8,338 nt of DNA from Bacteroidota bacterium (GTDB lineage Bacteria > Bacteroidota > Bacteroidia > Chitinophagales > LD1), in contig CANGXE010000050.1 of NCBI GenBank assembly GCA_947457525.1, positions 1-8,338 on the forward strand, in the 5' to 3' direction. Each line of letters begins with the position of its first letter. The first letter of the stretch is position 1. The notes beneath the pieces were generated by a model. That model had not been told where the DNA came from and made no database searches. It was given only the letters and a program-made list of their open reading frames with translations. This document shows, one piece after another, positions 1-5,961 of this stretch. Both the position numbers and the translations under genes were made by a program.

Positions 1-254
1 ATGCTTTAGACACCACCCAAAACCCAATTAAAGTCAACTGTTACGGAGGTATTTTTCAAGCGTTTGACAAGGAATTCATGTTGCAATTTGACGGAGAAAA
101 ACCTATTGGGTTATATCGCTATAAAATAGACCCAAGGCTCACTACCAACCGATTGGGCGACCCGACTATCCACGCTAACCATTTAGTTTTAGCGTTGAAA
201 GCCTACATCCAGCAGTACACCTATCGAGTAAAAAACAATAAATTAACGCCATGA
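1..254 (+). CDS. 3' end of an unidentified protein, upstream of and overlapping kdsB
   Basis: The frame beginning at base 3 is open for 83 codons and ends in TGA at 252-254; the 5' part lies outside the window. The stop overlaps the kdsB start as ATGA (251-254), the classic arrangement for translational coupling, so this is very probably a real gene in one operon with kdsB. The visible residues are soluble in character, with no membrane segment, and end in a basic tail (RVKNNKLTP). I do not recognise the family. A stretch near the end reads GDPTIHAN followed by a short helix-like LVLALKAYI. This loosely recalls the last Asp/His block of SGNH/GDSL esterases, but the spacing is DxxxH rather than the usual DxxH and no Ser block is visible, so I do not assign it. 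Being a gene is well supported; the function is unknown. Confidence 0.7.
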   Translation, partial: ALDTTQNPIKVNCYGGIFQAFDKEFMLQFDGEKPIGLYRYKIDPRLTTNRLGDPTIHANHLVLALKAYIQQYTYRVKNNKLTP

Positions 255-988
255 AAATTATCGGCATTATTCCCGCTCGTTTTGCATCCTCTCGATTTCC
301 GGGCAAACCGCTTGTTGACATTGGCGGCAAAACTATGATTAGACGGGTTTATGAGCAAAGTAAAAAAGCCAAATTGCTCACAGATGTAATCGTGGCCACT
401 GACGACAAACGGATTTTTGATGAAGTAAAAAACTTTGGTGGAAACGTGATGATGACAGCTGCCAAACACACCAACGGCACAGAGCGATGTGCAGAAATTG
501 CCAAGAAAATTGATGCCGATTTTATCATTAATATCCAAGGCGATGAGCCGTTTATTCATCCCGCACAAATAGACCAATTAGCGAAATGCCTCACAAACAC
601 AGCCACACGTTCCGACATTGCTACCCTTATTACTCCAACCGTTTTTGATAAATCATTGGAAAATCCGGCTCGCATAAAAGTGACCGTCAATAAAACTCTC
701 GAGGCTATCTACTTCAGTCGGTCAGTTATTCCTTTTGTTCGAAACAAAGAACATTTGGCAAAAGCAAGGTTCTTTCAACATATAGGCATTTATGGTTTTA
801 AACGAGAAACGCTGCTTCATTTAGTAAAACTTAAGCCGAGCCATCTTGAACTAGCCGAAAGTTTGGAGCAACTTCGCTGGCTGGAAAATGGTTTTTCTAT
901 ACAATGCGCCATTACCAAGCACCAAAGCCATTCGGTAGATACCCCAGCCGACCTCAAAAAGTTAATTAAACAACATTTCGGCAAATAG
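251..988 (+). CDS. kdsB: 3-deoxy-manno-octulosonate cytidylyltransferase (CMP-Kdo synthetase)
   Basis: Cytoplasmic enzyme that joins CTP and Kdo to give CMP-Kdo plus pyrophosphate, activating Kdo for transfer to lipid A in LPS inner-core synthesis. The 245-residue length matches the family (about 245-255). The N-terminus carries the nucleotide-binding signature IIPARFASSRFPGKPL (residues 6-21), with the glycine/lysine-rich loop of this transferase fold. VATDD lies at 48-52, GTERCAE at 76-82, and the metal-binding NIQGDEP at 94-100. FQHIGIYGF (175-183), ESLEQLRWLENG (203-214) and SVDTPADL (228-235) are further family blocks; the Asp of VDTP is expected to be the second Mg ligand. All key blocks are intact. 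The ATG at 251 is chosen because it places the PAR motif at the usual distance from the N-terminus and overlaps the upstream stop as ATGA. No separate promoter is visible, so it is probably expressed with the upstream gene. Confidence 0.97.
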   Translation: MKIIGIIPARFASSRFPGKPLVDIGGKTMIRRVYEQSKKAKLLTDVIVATDDKRIFDEVKNFGGNVMMTAAKHTNGTERCAEIAKKIDADFIINIQGDEPFIHPAQIDQLAKCLTNTATRSDIATLITPTVFDKSLENPARIKVTVNKTLEAIYFSRSVIPFVRNKEHLAKARFFQHIGIYGFKRETLLHLVKLKPSHLELAESLEQLRWLENGFSIQCAITKHQSHSVDTPADLKKLIKQHFGK

Positions 989-1073
989 CCGAAAATTGAT
1001 TTATCAAAATGTTAATTCAACATTCAAAAAATAGAGTAACTTTCTGTTAACACAAATTGCCGCCAATTAGTCT

Positions 1074-1081
1074 TACATTTG
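1074..1081 (+). promoter_or_regulatory. Candidate Bacteroidota -7 box (TACATTTG) for the PKD-repeat protein
   Basis: TACATTTG matches the Bacteroidota primary-sigma -7 consensus TAnnTTTG exactly. Only 9 bases separate it from the ATG at 1091, which implies a very short or absent 5' leader. A convincing -33 TTTG element at the usual spacing is not seen; TTG at 1057 is too close. The box overlaps the alternative TTG start at 1079, which argues against that start. Confidence 0.5.
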
Positions 1082-1090
1082 CGCCCGATT

Positions 1091-3619
1091 ATGAAAAAAC
1101 TGTTTTCCTCTCTCTTTCTTCTATTGTTTTCAGTAGCTGTATTTGCTCAAATTCCCACAAAATGTTTTGAAATTGAAAGTATCTTGGTGGATGCTTGTAG
1201 TAATCCCGAAGGGGAAAATGAAATGGTTCGCTTCAAAGTGGGACCTGCACCATTGAATTTAAACAACTTGAATGTTACTTGGCCAAACGCTACTAATCCA
1301 TGGTTGGGAAATTGTCAGAACGCCACTACCGCCAACTTAGTCACCGCACTAAACGCTACCATTCAAGGTTGTGGTAGAATTATTGCACCAACAGGAGGAA
1401 TTCTACCAACGGGTGCTCAAGTTATTTTAATCACTAGCACAAATCTTCAGGTTTTAGCTAATTCATTCGCCAACTTGAACGATACGATTTATGCAATCTT
1501 CCAATGTTCGGGTAATACTGCCGGTCATTTTGGTAACTCCGGCACCGGATTACGTACATTAACTATGTCATTTAATCCACCAAGCGGTTGTGGTGACACG
1601 GTTACTTACGACAGAGCATTATTGGTAAATATCAACGGCACCACCGGAGGAAGCTCTGCCTTGCAAGAAGGTTCATCCGTGAATTATAGTTGGAACGGCA
1701 CACCTTCTTACTACAATAACGGTTGTGTGGCTCCAATTGTGGAGTTATTAATTTCTATCAACGGAGATAGCTGTGCCAACTCAGCCAAAACTTTTTCTCT
1801 ATCTAGCAACACTAACGTCAACAACATTAGTTGGAACTTTGGCAACCCGGCAAGTGGGGTGAATAACACAGCCAACACTTTAAGCGCGCCACACACTTTC
1901 ACCGGCCCGGGTACTTATACTATCACCGCCACCATCACCGGTGCTTGTGGAACATATACCAAAGATACCACCATTTCTATAGTGAGTTGTGGAACCGTAT
2001 GCAACCCAACTGCTCAAGTGACTTCAGTCGGAACATGCACAGGTACACCTATTTCTTTTACCGCTACTGCCGATAGCACGATTGCCAGCGTAAGTTGGAA
2101 TTTTGGCGACCCGAATAGTGGTGCAAGCAATATTTCAAGTGGCATAACTCCTTCCCATGTTTTTGGTCAACAAGGCGCATATACAATAACAGCAACAGTT
2201 ACCTCAAATTGTGGCACAGTAGTTACCGTTACGTATAACTTAACTATCACCAATTGCCCAACAAATACCATTACCGGTATAAAAATTGCAGGTGACACTT
2301 GTACATTGATGTTGAGTATCCAGGCCGAAGGTCAAAGCAGTTCTCCATTTTTCTTTTGGAACTTTGGAGACCCGGCTAGTGGCACTAATGATACTACAAC
2401 GATAGTTGGAAATAGTCCAAATCCTTTCCCAACACATTCTTTTAGTGGCCCTGGCATTTACACAGTATGTGTTTCGTACCAAGAACCGGGTTTCTCAGTC
2501 ACGACTATCTGCCGTACGATATCCATAGGACTATGCTGCAATGGATTAATTGCCTCATCTGACACTTGTCTACAAAACAGTATCCCGTTTTCTGTTGTTT
2601 CCTCCTCAAATATCACTTCAATTAACTGGAACTTTGGCGACCCAAACAGCGGAGCTAACAATACAAGTATATCACTCTCTCCTAATCATGTATTCTCAAG
2701 CACCGGGAATTACACTGTCACAGCCAATGTAACAGCTACAGGTTGTAACGCATTTACATTGGCTTATCCAATAAATATTATCAGCTGTACACAAAATCCA
2801 ATTTGTAACCCTACATCCGTAATTACTTCAGTGGGAACTTGCATTGAAAATGCGGTAAGTTTTACAGCAACTACTGACAGTTCCATTGCAAGTGTGAGTT
2901 GGAACTTTGGCGACCCCAGCAGCCCAAGCAACATCGCCAACGGAACTTCTACCACACACCTATTTTCTGGCGTTGGCACTTATACCGTTACCGCTACGGT
3001 TACTACAAATTGCGGAACTATTACTACCGCTACTTACACGGTGAATATTGTTACTTGTGTCAATCCAAATCCCATCTGCGAAGCTACCATTTCAAGCAGC
3101 TTTAGCTGTTTAGATTTTCCGGCAACTTTTGCAATCGCTGCAGACAGCAGCATTTTGAGTGTAAACTGGAACTTTGATGACCCTAACAGCAACAACAACA
3201 CGGCAAGTGGAATAACTACAGCACATGAATTCTCTGCTCCGGATAGTTACAACGTAACAGCTATTGTGGAACTCAGTTGTGGATTCGATACTTTATCAAG
3301 GTTAGTACAAGTTGACACTTGCGCCACTCCTCCTACAGATTTGTGTCCAGCGCTATCCATCCCGAATGCGTTTACACCAAATGGTGATGGTAAAAATGAT
3401 GATTTCAAAATCTTAAATCAGGCAAGTTATCAATCGCTACAACTAAACGTCTTTAACCGTTGGGGTGAGTTAGTGTTCTCCGGCAGTGCATCCTCTGCTT
3501 GGGATGGCACTTTCAGAGGACAATCTCAGTCGATGGGTGTTTATGTCTACACCGCTACAGGCGTATGCCTGAATGGCAAAAAAGTAGGCATGAATGGCAG
3601 TGTAACCTTATTGCGATAA
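1091..3619 (+). CDS. Secreted PKD-repeat protein with type IX secretion (gliding-motility-associated) C-terminal domain
   Basis: An 842-residue exported protein, probably displayed on or released from the cell surface. Residues 1-19 form a signal peptide (MKKLF start, hydrophobic core, VFA before Q20). Residues 24 to about 216 are a domain beginning CFEIESILVDAC and containing GENEMVRF and later VILITS; this recalls lamin-tail-like domains in Bacteroidota surface proteins, but that is inference. Residues 217-750 hold six PKD-like beta-sandwich repeats, each with W-N-F-[GD]-[DN]-P followed by H-x-F and a GxYTxTA-type strand; the Trp residues are 248, 336, 423, 513, 604 and 693. Residues 751-842 are the type B type IX sorting domain: IPNAFTPNGDGKNDDF, then VFNRWGELVF, AWDG and GVYVY. 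The open frame extends upstream to a TTG at 1079, but ATG 1091 gives a proper signal peptide and the TTG lies inside the promoter box. A hairpin at 3669-3707 follows. The ligand or role is unknown; adhesion or matrix function is a guess. Confidence 0.93.
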   Translation: MKKLFSSLFLLLFSVAVFAQIPTKCFEIESILVDACSNPEGENEMVRFKVGPAPLNLNNLNVTWPNATNPWLGNCQNATTANLVTALNATIQGCGRIIAPTGGILPTGAQVILITSTNLQVLANSFANLNDTIYAIFQCSGNTAGHFGNSGTGLRTLTMSFNPPSGCGDTVTYDRALLVNINGTTGGSSALQEGSSVNYSWNGTPSYYNNGCVAPIVELLISINGDSCANSAKTFSLSSNTNVNNISWNFGNPASGVNNTANTLSAPHTFTGPGTYTITATITGACGTYTKDTTISIVSCGTVCNPTAQVTSVGTCTGTPISFTATADSTIASVSWNFGDPNSGASNISSGITPSHVFGQQGAYTITATVTSNCGTVVTVTYNLTITNCPTNTITGIKIAGDTCTLMLSIQAEGQSSSPFFFWNFGDPASGTNDTTTIVGNSPNPFPTHSFSGPGIYTVCVSYQEPGFSVTTICRTISIGLCCNGLIASSDTCLQNSIPFSVVSSSNITSINWNFGDPNSGANNTSISLSPNHVFSSTGNYTVTANVTATGCNAFTLAYPINIISCTQNPICNPTSVITSVGTCIENAVSFTATTDSSIASVSWNFGDPSSPSNIANGTSTTHLFSGVGTYTVTATVTTNCGTITTATYTVNIVTCVNPNPICEATISSSFSCLDFPATFAIAADSSILSVNWNFDDPNSNNNTASGITTAHEFSAPDSYNVTAIVELSCGFDTLSRLVQVDTCATPPTDLCPALSIPNAFTPNGDGKNDDFKILNQASYQSLQLNVFNRWGELVFSGSASSAWDGTFRGQSQSMGVYVYTATGVCLNGKKVGMNGSVTLLR
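1739..3340 (+). repeat. Six tandem PKD-domain coding repeats (period about 261-273 bp)
   Basis: The WNF core of each repeat begins at 1832, 2096, 2357, 2627, 2900 and 3167, giving periods of 264, 261, 270, 273 and 267 bases (88, 87, 90, 91 and 89 residues). Similarity is clear in protein but eroded at synonymous positions, so this is an old domain array rather than a fresh DNA duplication. Most units have one Cys before the Trp and one or two after the YTxTA strand, at matching places. Repeat 2 (2000-2257) and repeat 5 (2804-3058) are the most alike: both start CNPT, then SVGTC, FTAT, IASVSWNFGDP and end TATVT-NCGT. Repeat 6 has WNFDDP and repeat 1 has WNFGNP. Confidence 0.85.
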
Positions 3620-3668
3620 TAGATTAGGCATTATTCCTGATTTTTTTAGTAGTATCCATAATAACAAA

Positions 3669-3707
3669 TTAAAAGCCCAGTCCACAAATAGTAGACTGGG
3701 CTTTTAA
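3669..3707. terminator. Bidirectional intrinsic terminator between convergent genes
   Basis: A perfect 14-bp inverted repeat, TTAAAAGCCCAGTC (3669-3682) and GACTGGGCTTTTAA (3694-3707), with an 11-base loop. The GC core AGCCCAGTC is flanked by an A run on one side and a T run on the other, so each strand has a hairpin ending in U residues. It lies 49 bases after the PKD-protein stop and 17 bases beyond the E2 stop on the opposite strand, ideal for ending both transcripts. Confidence 0.88.
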
Positions 3708-3724
3708 AATTAGTTGATAGAAAG

Positions 3725-5020
3725 TTATATCTCTCTAGAAGTATCAAACTGCTCGAGGTAGTCGGCAACTTTACGCACAAAAGCACCACCCACCGAACCG
3801 TCAATGATACGGTGATCGTAAGAATGTGAGAGGAACATCATGTGGCGAATACCGATGGTGTCGCCCGCTTCAGTTTCAATAACAACCGGTTTCTTTTTGA
3901 TAGCACCTGTAGCAAGAATGGCCACTTGCGGTTGAAGAATAACCGGAGTACCCATCAAATTGCCGAAAGTACCCACATTGGAAACAGTATAGGTGCCCCC
4001 TTCTATTTCATCTGCTTTCAACTTGCCTTGACGGGCGCGGTTAGCCAAGTCATTTACTTTTTTGGCTAAACCAACAAGGTTGAGTTGATCAGCATTTTTA
4101 ATCACCGGCACAATCAAATTTCCATTAGCTAAAGCCGCAGCCATGCCAATGTTATAATCTTTACGGTAGATAATATTGTTGCCATCGATTGATGAATTTA
4201 CCACAGGATAGTCGCGCAGGGCTTTGCAAATGGCTTCAATAAAAATTGGGGTAAACGTGAGATTTTCGCCATACAACTCGGCAAACTTCTTCTTCATTTT
4301 ATTACGCCAAAGCACAATATTGGTCACATCGGCCTCCACAAAAGAGGTGACGTGAGCAGAAGTGTGCTTGCTATTAACCATATTTTGCGCAATGAGTTTG
4401 CGCATGCGGTCCATTTCTACAATCTCTACGTTTCCGCTGTATGATTTTGCCGGAGCTACTTTTACTTCTTCCGCTTTTGTTTCTTGGGTTGGAGTCACCA
4501 AAGTTTCTGCTTTTGGAGTAGGGGCAGCACTTCTGTTTTCTACATATTGAAGAATGTCTTTCTTGGTCACTCTGCCACCGGCTCCTGTGCCTGCTATCTG
4601 CTCTAACTCGACCATCGAAACGCCTTCTTGGCGGGCAATGTTCAACACCAAAGGAGAATAAAAACGATCGCCACCCACATTGCTCACTGCCGGAGTGGTT
4701 TTTACCTCGGCCGTGGTAGTGGCCACTTTAGCTACTTCAGTTTTGGGCGCCACGGGAACAGCCACAGCTGCTCCACTTGCTTCGGTATCCATTTCCGCCA
4801 CTACTTTGCCCACTGCCACCACATCGCCTTCGTTGAAAAGTAATGCGGTAATGACACCGGCCACAGGTGAAGGCACTTCGCTATCTACTTTATCCGTAGC
4901 AATCTCCAAAACGACCTCATCTAACTTTACGGTATCGCCTACTTTTTTCAACCATTTGAGAATAGTTGCTTCGGTAATACTTTCGCCCATTTTGGGCATA
5001 ATCAATTCAAACTTGGCCAT
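3725..5020 (-). CDS. Dihydrolipoyl acyltransferase, E2 of a 2-oxo-acid dehydrogenase complex (branched-chain type likely)
   Basis: Core E2 subunit that accepts an acyl group on a swinging lipoyl arm and passes it to CoA in a cytoplasmic dehydrogenase complex. Of 431 residues, 1-79 are one lipoyl domain (MPKMGESITEATI start) with the lipoylation Lys at K44 in EIATDKVDSEVP. An Ala/Pro/Thr-rich linker (80-117) leads to a peripheral-subunit-binding domain (118-160: SPLVLNIARQEGV, GTGAGGRVTKKDIL), then a second linker. The catalytic acyltransferase domain (about 197-431) carries VSNVGTFG (346-353) and the active-site motif DHRIIDG with H403 and D407. One lipoyl domain and the PKMGESITEATI/DKVDSEVPSP pattern look most like branched-chain oxo-acid dehydrogenase E2 (bkdB-like) in Bacteroidota, but acetyl or succinyl specificity cannot be excluded from sequence alone. 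No E1 or E3 gene is adjacent, so it stands alone here. The ATG at 5020 is the only sensible start, directly before the lipoyl domain. Confidence 0.95.
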   Translation of the reverse strand: MAKFELIMPKMGESITEATILKWLKKVGDTVKLDEVVLEIATDKVDSEVPSPVAGVITALLFNEGDVVAVGKVVAEMDTEASGAAVAVPVAPKTEVAKVATTTAEVKTTPAVSNVGGDRFYSPLVLNIARQEGVSMVELEQIAGTGAGGRVTKKDILQYVENRSAAPTPKAETLVTPTQETKAEEVKVAPAKSYSGNVEIVEMDRMRKLIAQNMVNSKHTSAHVTSFVEADVTNIVLWRNKMKKKFAELYGENLTFTPIFIEAICKALRDYPVVNSSIDGNNIIYRKDYNIGMAAALANGNLIVPVIKNADQLNLVGLAKKVNDLANRARQGKLKADEIEGGTYTVSNVGTFGNLMGTPVILQPQVAILATGAIKKKPVVIETEAGDTIGIRHMMFLSHSYDHRIIDGSVGGAFVRKVADYLEQFDTSREI

Positions 5021-5039
5021 AGTGTTGGTTTAATGGGGG

Positions 5040-5047
5040 CTAAAATA
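5040..5047 (-). promoter_or_regulatory. Possible -7 box (TATTTTAG) for the E2 gene
   Basis: Read on the minus strand, TATTTTAG matches TAnnTTTG at all fixed positions but one, and lies 19 bases before the E2 ATG. No clear -33 TTTG is seen; the corresponding region overlaps the T tract of the upstream terminator (5067-5073). A promoter is required somewhere between that terminator and the E2 start, which is the main support. Confidence 0.3.
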
Positions 5048-5066
5048 AACGGATTGGCGAAAATTG

Positions 5067-5097
5067 AAAAAGATAGCTACTAACACTCGGTTAGCAG
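5067..5097 (-). terminator. Rho-independent terminator of the SCO1-DUF420-CxxC gene cluster
   Basis: On the minus strand CTGCTAAC (5097-5090), a five-base loop CGAGT, and GTTAGTAG (5084-5077) form an 8-bp stem with one internal mismatch, followed by C, T, A, T, C and five T residues. It lies 26 bases after the stop of the 81-residue protein. The stem is short and imperfect, so strength is uncertain, but position and T tract are right. Confidence 0.6.
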
Positions 5098-5123
5098 TGC
5101 GATAAATAGTAAAACAGGAATAA

Positions 5124-5369
5124 TTAAGACTGTTGTGCTTTTTTCACAGAACGTCTCCAGAAATAAGCAATCGTTCCGATGATGATGTATGGAGTTAAAA
5201 ACAAATACATCACTCCTTTATTTAAGCCATGAGCGGCTGAGGAACCCGCATCGTTGGATGTTTCGGCTGTAGCGGTACACATGGCGCATTGGGCAGTAGC
5301 GTCTGTTTGAAACACCAAAACTAACAATACCAAAAGGGAAATAGAAAAAAGTAACTTACGTGTTTTCAT
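5124..5369 (-). CDS. Small exported CxxC single-span membrane protein, probable oxidase-assembly accessory
   Basis: An 81-residue protein. Residues 1-26 look like a signal peptide (KTRK, Leu/Val-rich core, DATA before Q27). The mature end then begins QCAMC, a CxxC pair at C28 and C31, followed by a Ser/Ala-rich spacer with GLNKG. A transmembrane helix follows at about 53-71 (YLFLTPYIIIGTIAYF), and the protein ends in a short basic tail WRRSVKKAQQS. This predicts CxxC at the periplasmic face and the tail in the cytoplasm. I recall similar small proteins with a QCAMC-like motif in Bacteroidota near cytochrome-oxidase genes; no biochemical function is known to me. It lies 45 bases after the DUF420 gene on the same strand and has its own -7 box. 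A role in copper or thiol handling for oxidase assembly is inference from CxxC and from the SCO1 and DUF420 neighbours. Confidence 0.85.
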   Translation of the reverse strand: MKTRKLLFSISLLVLLVLVFQTDATAQCAMCTATAETSNDAGSSAAHGLNKGVMYLFLTPYIIIGTIAYFWRRSVKKAQQS

Positions 5370-5374
5370 AAATG

Positions 5375-5382
5375 CAAAATTA
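5375..5382 (-). promoter_or_regulatory. Candidate -7 box (TAATTTTG) for the small CxxC protein
   Basis: On the minus strand TAATTTTG, followed by C, matches the Bacteroidota TAnnTTTG box exactly. Only 5 bases separate it from the ATG at 5369, implying an almost leaderless transcript. It sits in the 45-base gap after the DUF420 gene, so the small gene may be transcribed both by read-through and from this site. No clear -33 TTTG is present. Confidence 0.45.
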
Positions 5383-5414
5383 AAAACTAATCTAATTGAC
5401 TTTGCTGAGTTTTA

Positions 5415-5957
5415 TCAGGTGTAGTAAGGGGAAATGAATAAGTAAACAATCACTCCGGTTACCGATACATACAACCAAAGAGGAAATGTGTAGCGAGCTA
5501 TTTTTTTATGCGCCGCAAACTCTCCTACTAAACTGCGATAAGCCGTCAATAAAATGAAAGGTAAAATAACCGCAGCCAAAATGATGTGCGAAATCAAAAT
5601 GAAAAAGTAAACGTAGCGGATGTTTCCCTCGCCACCAAAAGCGGTATCCCCCGCAAAAAGATGATGAGCAATGTAAGACACCAAAAATAGTGAAGAAAGG
5701 ATGATAGCTCCAAACATCAAGTTTTTGTGTGCTTCGTAGTTCTTTTGTTTTACCATAATGATAGCCAAAATTAGTAGCACGGACACTAATGAGTTGATGG
5801 TAGCATTAATCGTAGCAAAAACATGTGGATTGAACCCAAGGTCAACCTCAACCGTCACTTTGCTCAACACAACAACTGCAATAAAAACCACAGCACTTAA
5901 AACACCAATTAACTGATAGGCGAGTTTGTCATTCTTTTGAATAATTGCTTTCAACAT
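5415..5957 (-). CDS. DUF420 family (CtaM/YozB-like) five-span membrane protein
   Basis: A 180-residue inner-membrane protein with five predicted helices at about 14-32, 46-68, 79-98, 114-138 and 158-175. Histidines lie at or near helix ends: H45 in NPHVFATINA, H77 in AHKNLM, H98-H99 in IAHHLF, H124 in ISHIILA and H150. This His pattern and topology are those of DUF420 proteins; the Bacillus/Staphylococcus member (YozB/CtaM) is needed for activity of heme A-type terminal oxidases. His ligation of heme or copper is plausible but not shown. The gene follows SCO1 by 4 bases, indicating one operon for oxidase maturation. The frame stays open upstream to an ATG at 6032, but that adds a 25-residue non-hydrophobic extension and overlaps SCO1 by 71 bases; the ATG at 5957 fits the family start and the tight operon spacing. 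No Shine-Dalgarno is evident. Confidence 0.9.
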   Translation of the reverse strand: MLKAIIQKNDKLAYQLIGVLSAVVFIAVVVLSKVTVEVDLGFNPHVFATINATINSLVSVLLILAIIMVKQKNYEAHKNLMFGAIILSSLFLVSYIAHHLFAGDTAFGGEGNIRYVYFFILISHIILAAVILPFILLTAYRSLVGEFAAHKKIARYTFPLWLYVSVTGVIVYLFISPYYT

Positions 5958-5961
5958 AATT

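Noticed and set aside
221..577. 118-codon minus-strand frame opposite kdsB
   Set aside because: Antisense to an intact, conserved kdsB, with no recognisable product or promoter.
996..1024. Small AT-rich inverted repeats after kdsB (TTGAT-TT-ATCAA and AATGTT-AATTC-AACATT) as a terminator
   Set aside because: Stems are only 5-6 bp, almost without G/C and lack a following T run; likely chance in AT-rich intergenic DNA.
1079..1090. Upstream TTG start extending the PKD protein by four residues
   Set aside because: The TTG lies inside an exact -7 promoter box, and ATG 1091 begins a normal signal peptide.
1739..3340. PKD coding repeats as a mobile or CRISPR-like DNA repeat
   Set aside because: The period of about 267 bp is an exact multiple of codons, the frame stays open, and similarity is protein-level, so it is a domain array.
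4680..5033. 117-codon plus-strand open frame opposite the E2 N-terminus
   Set aside because: A low-complexity Thr/Ser/Ala product mirroring the lipoyl domain and Ala/Pro linker of E2 on the other strand; no independent gene signal.
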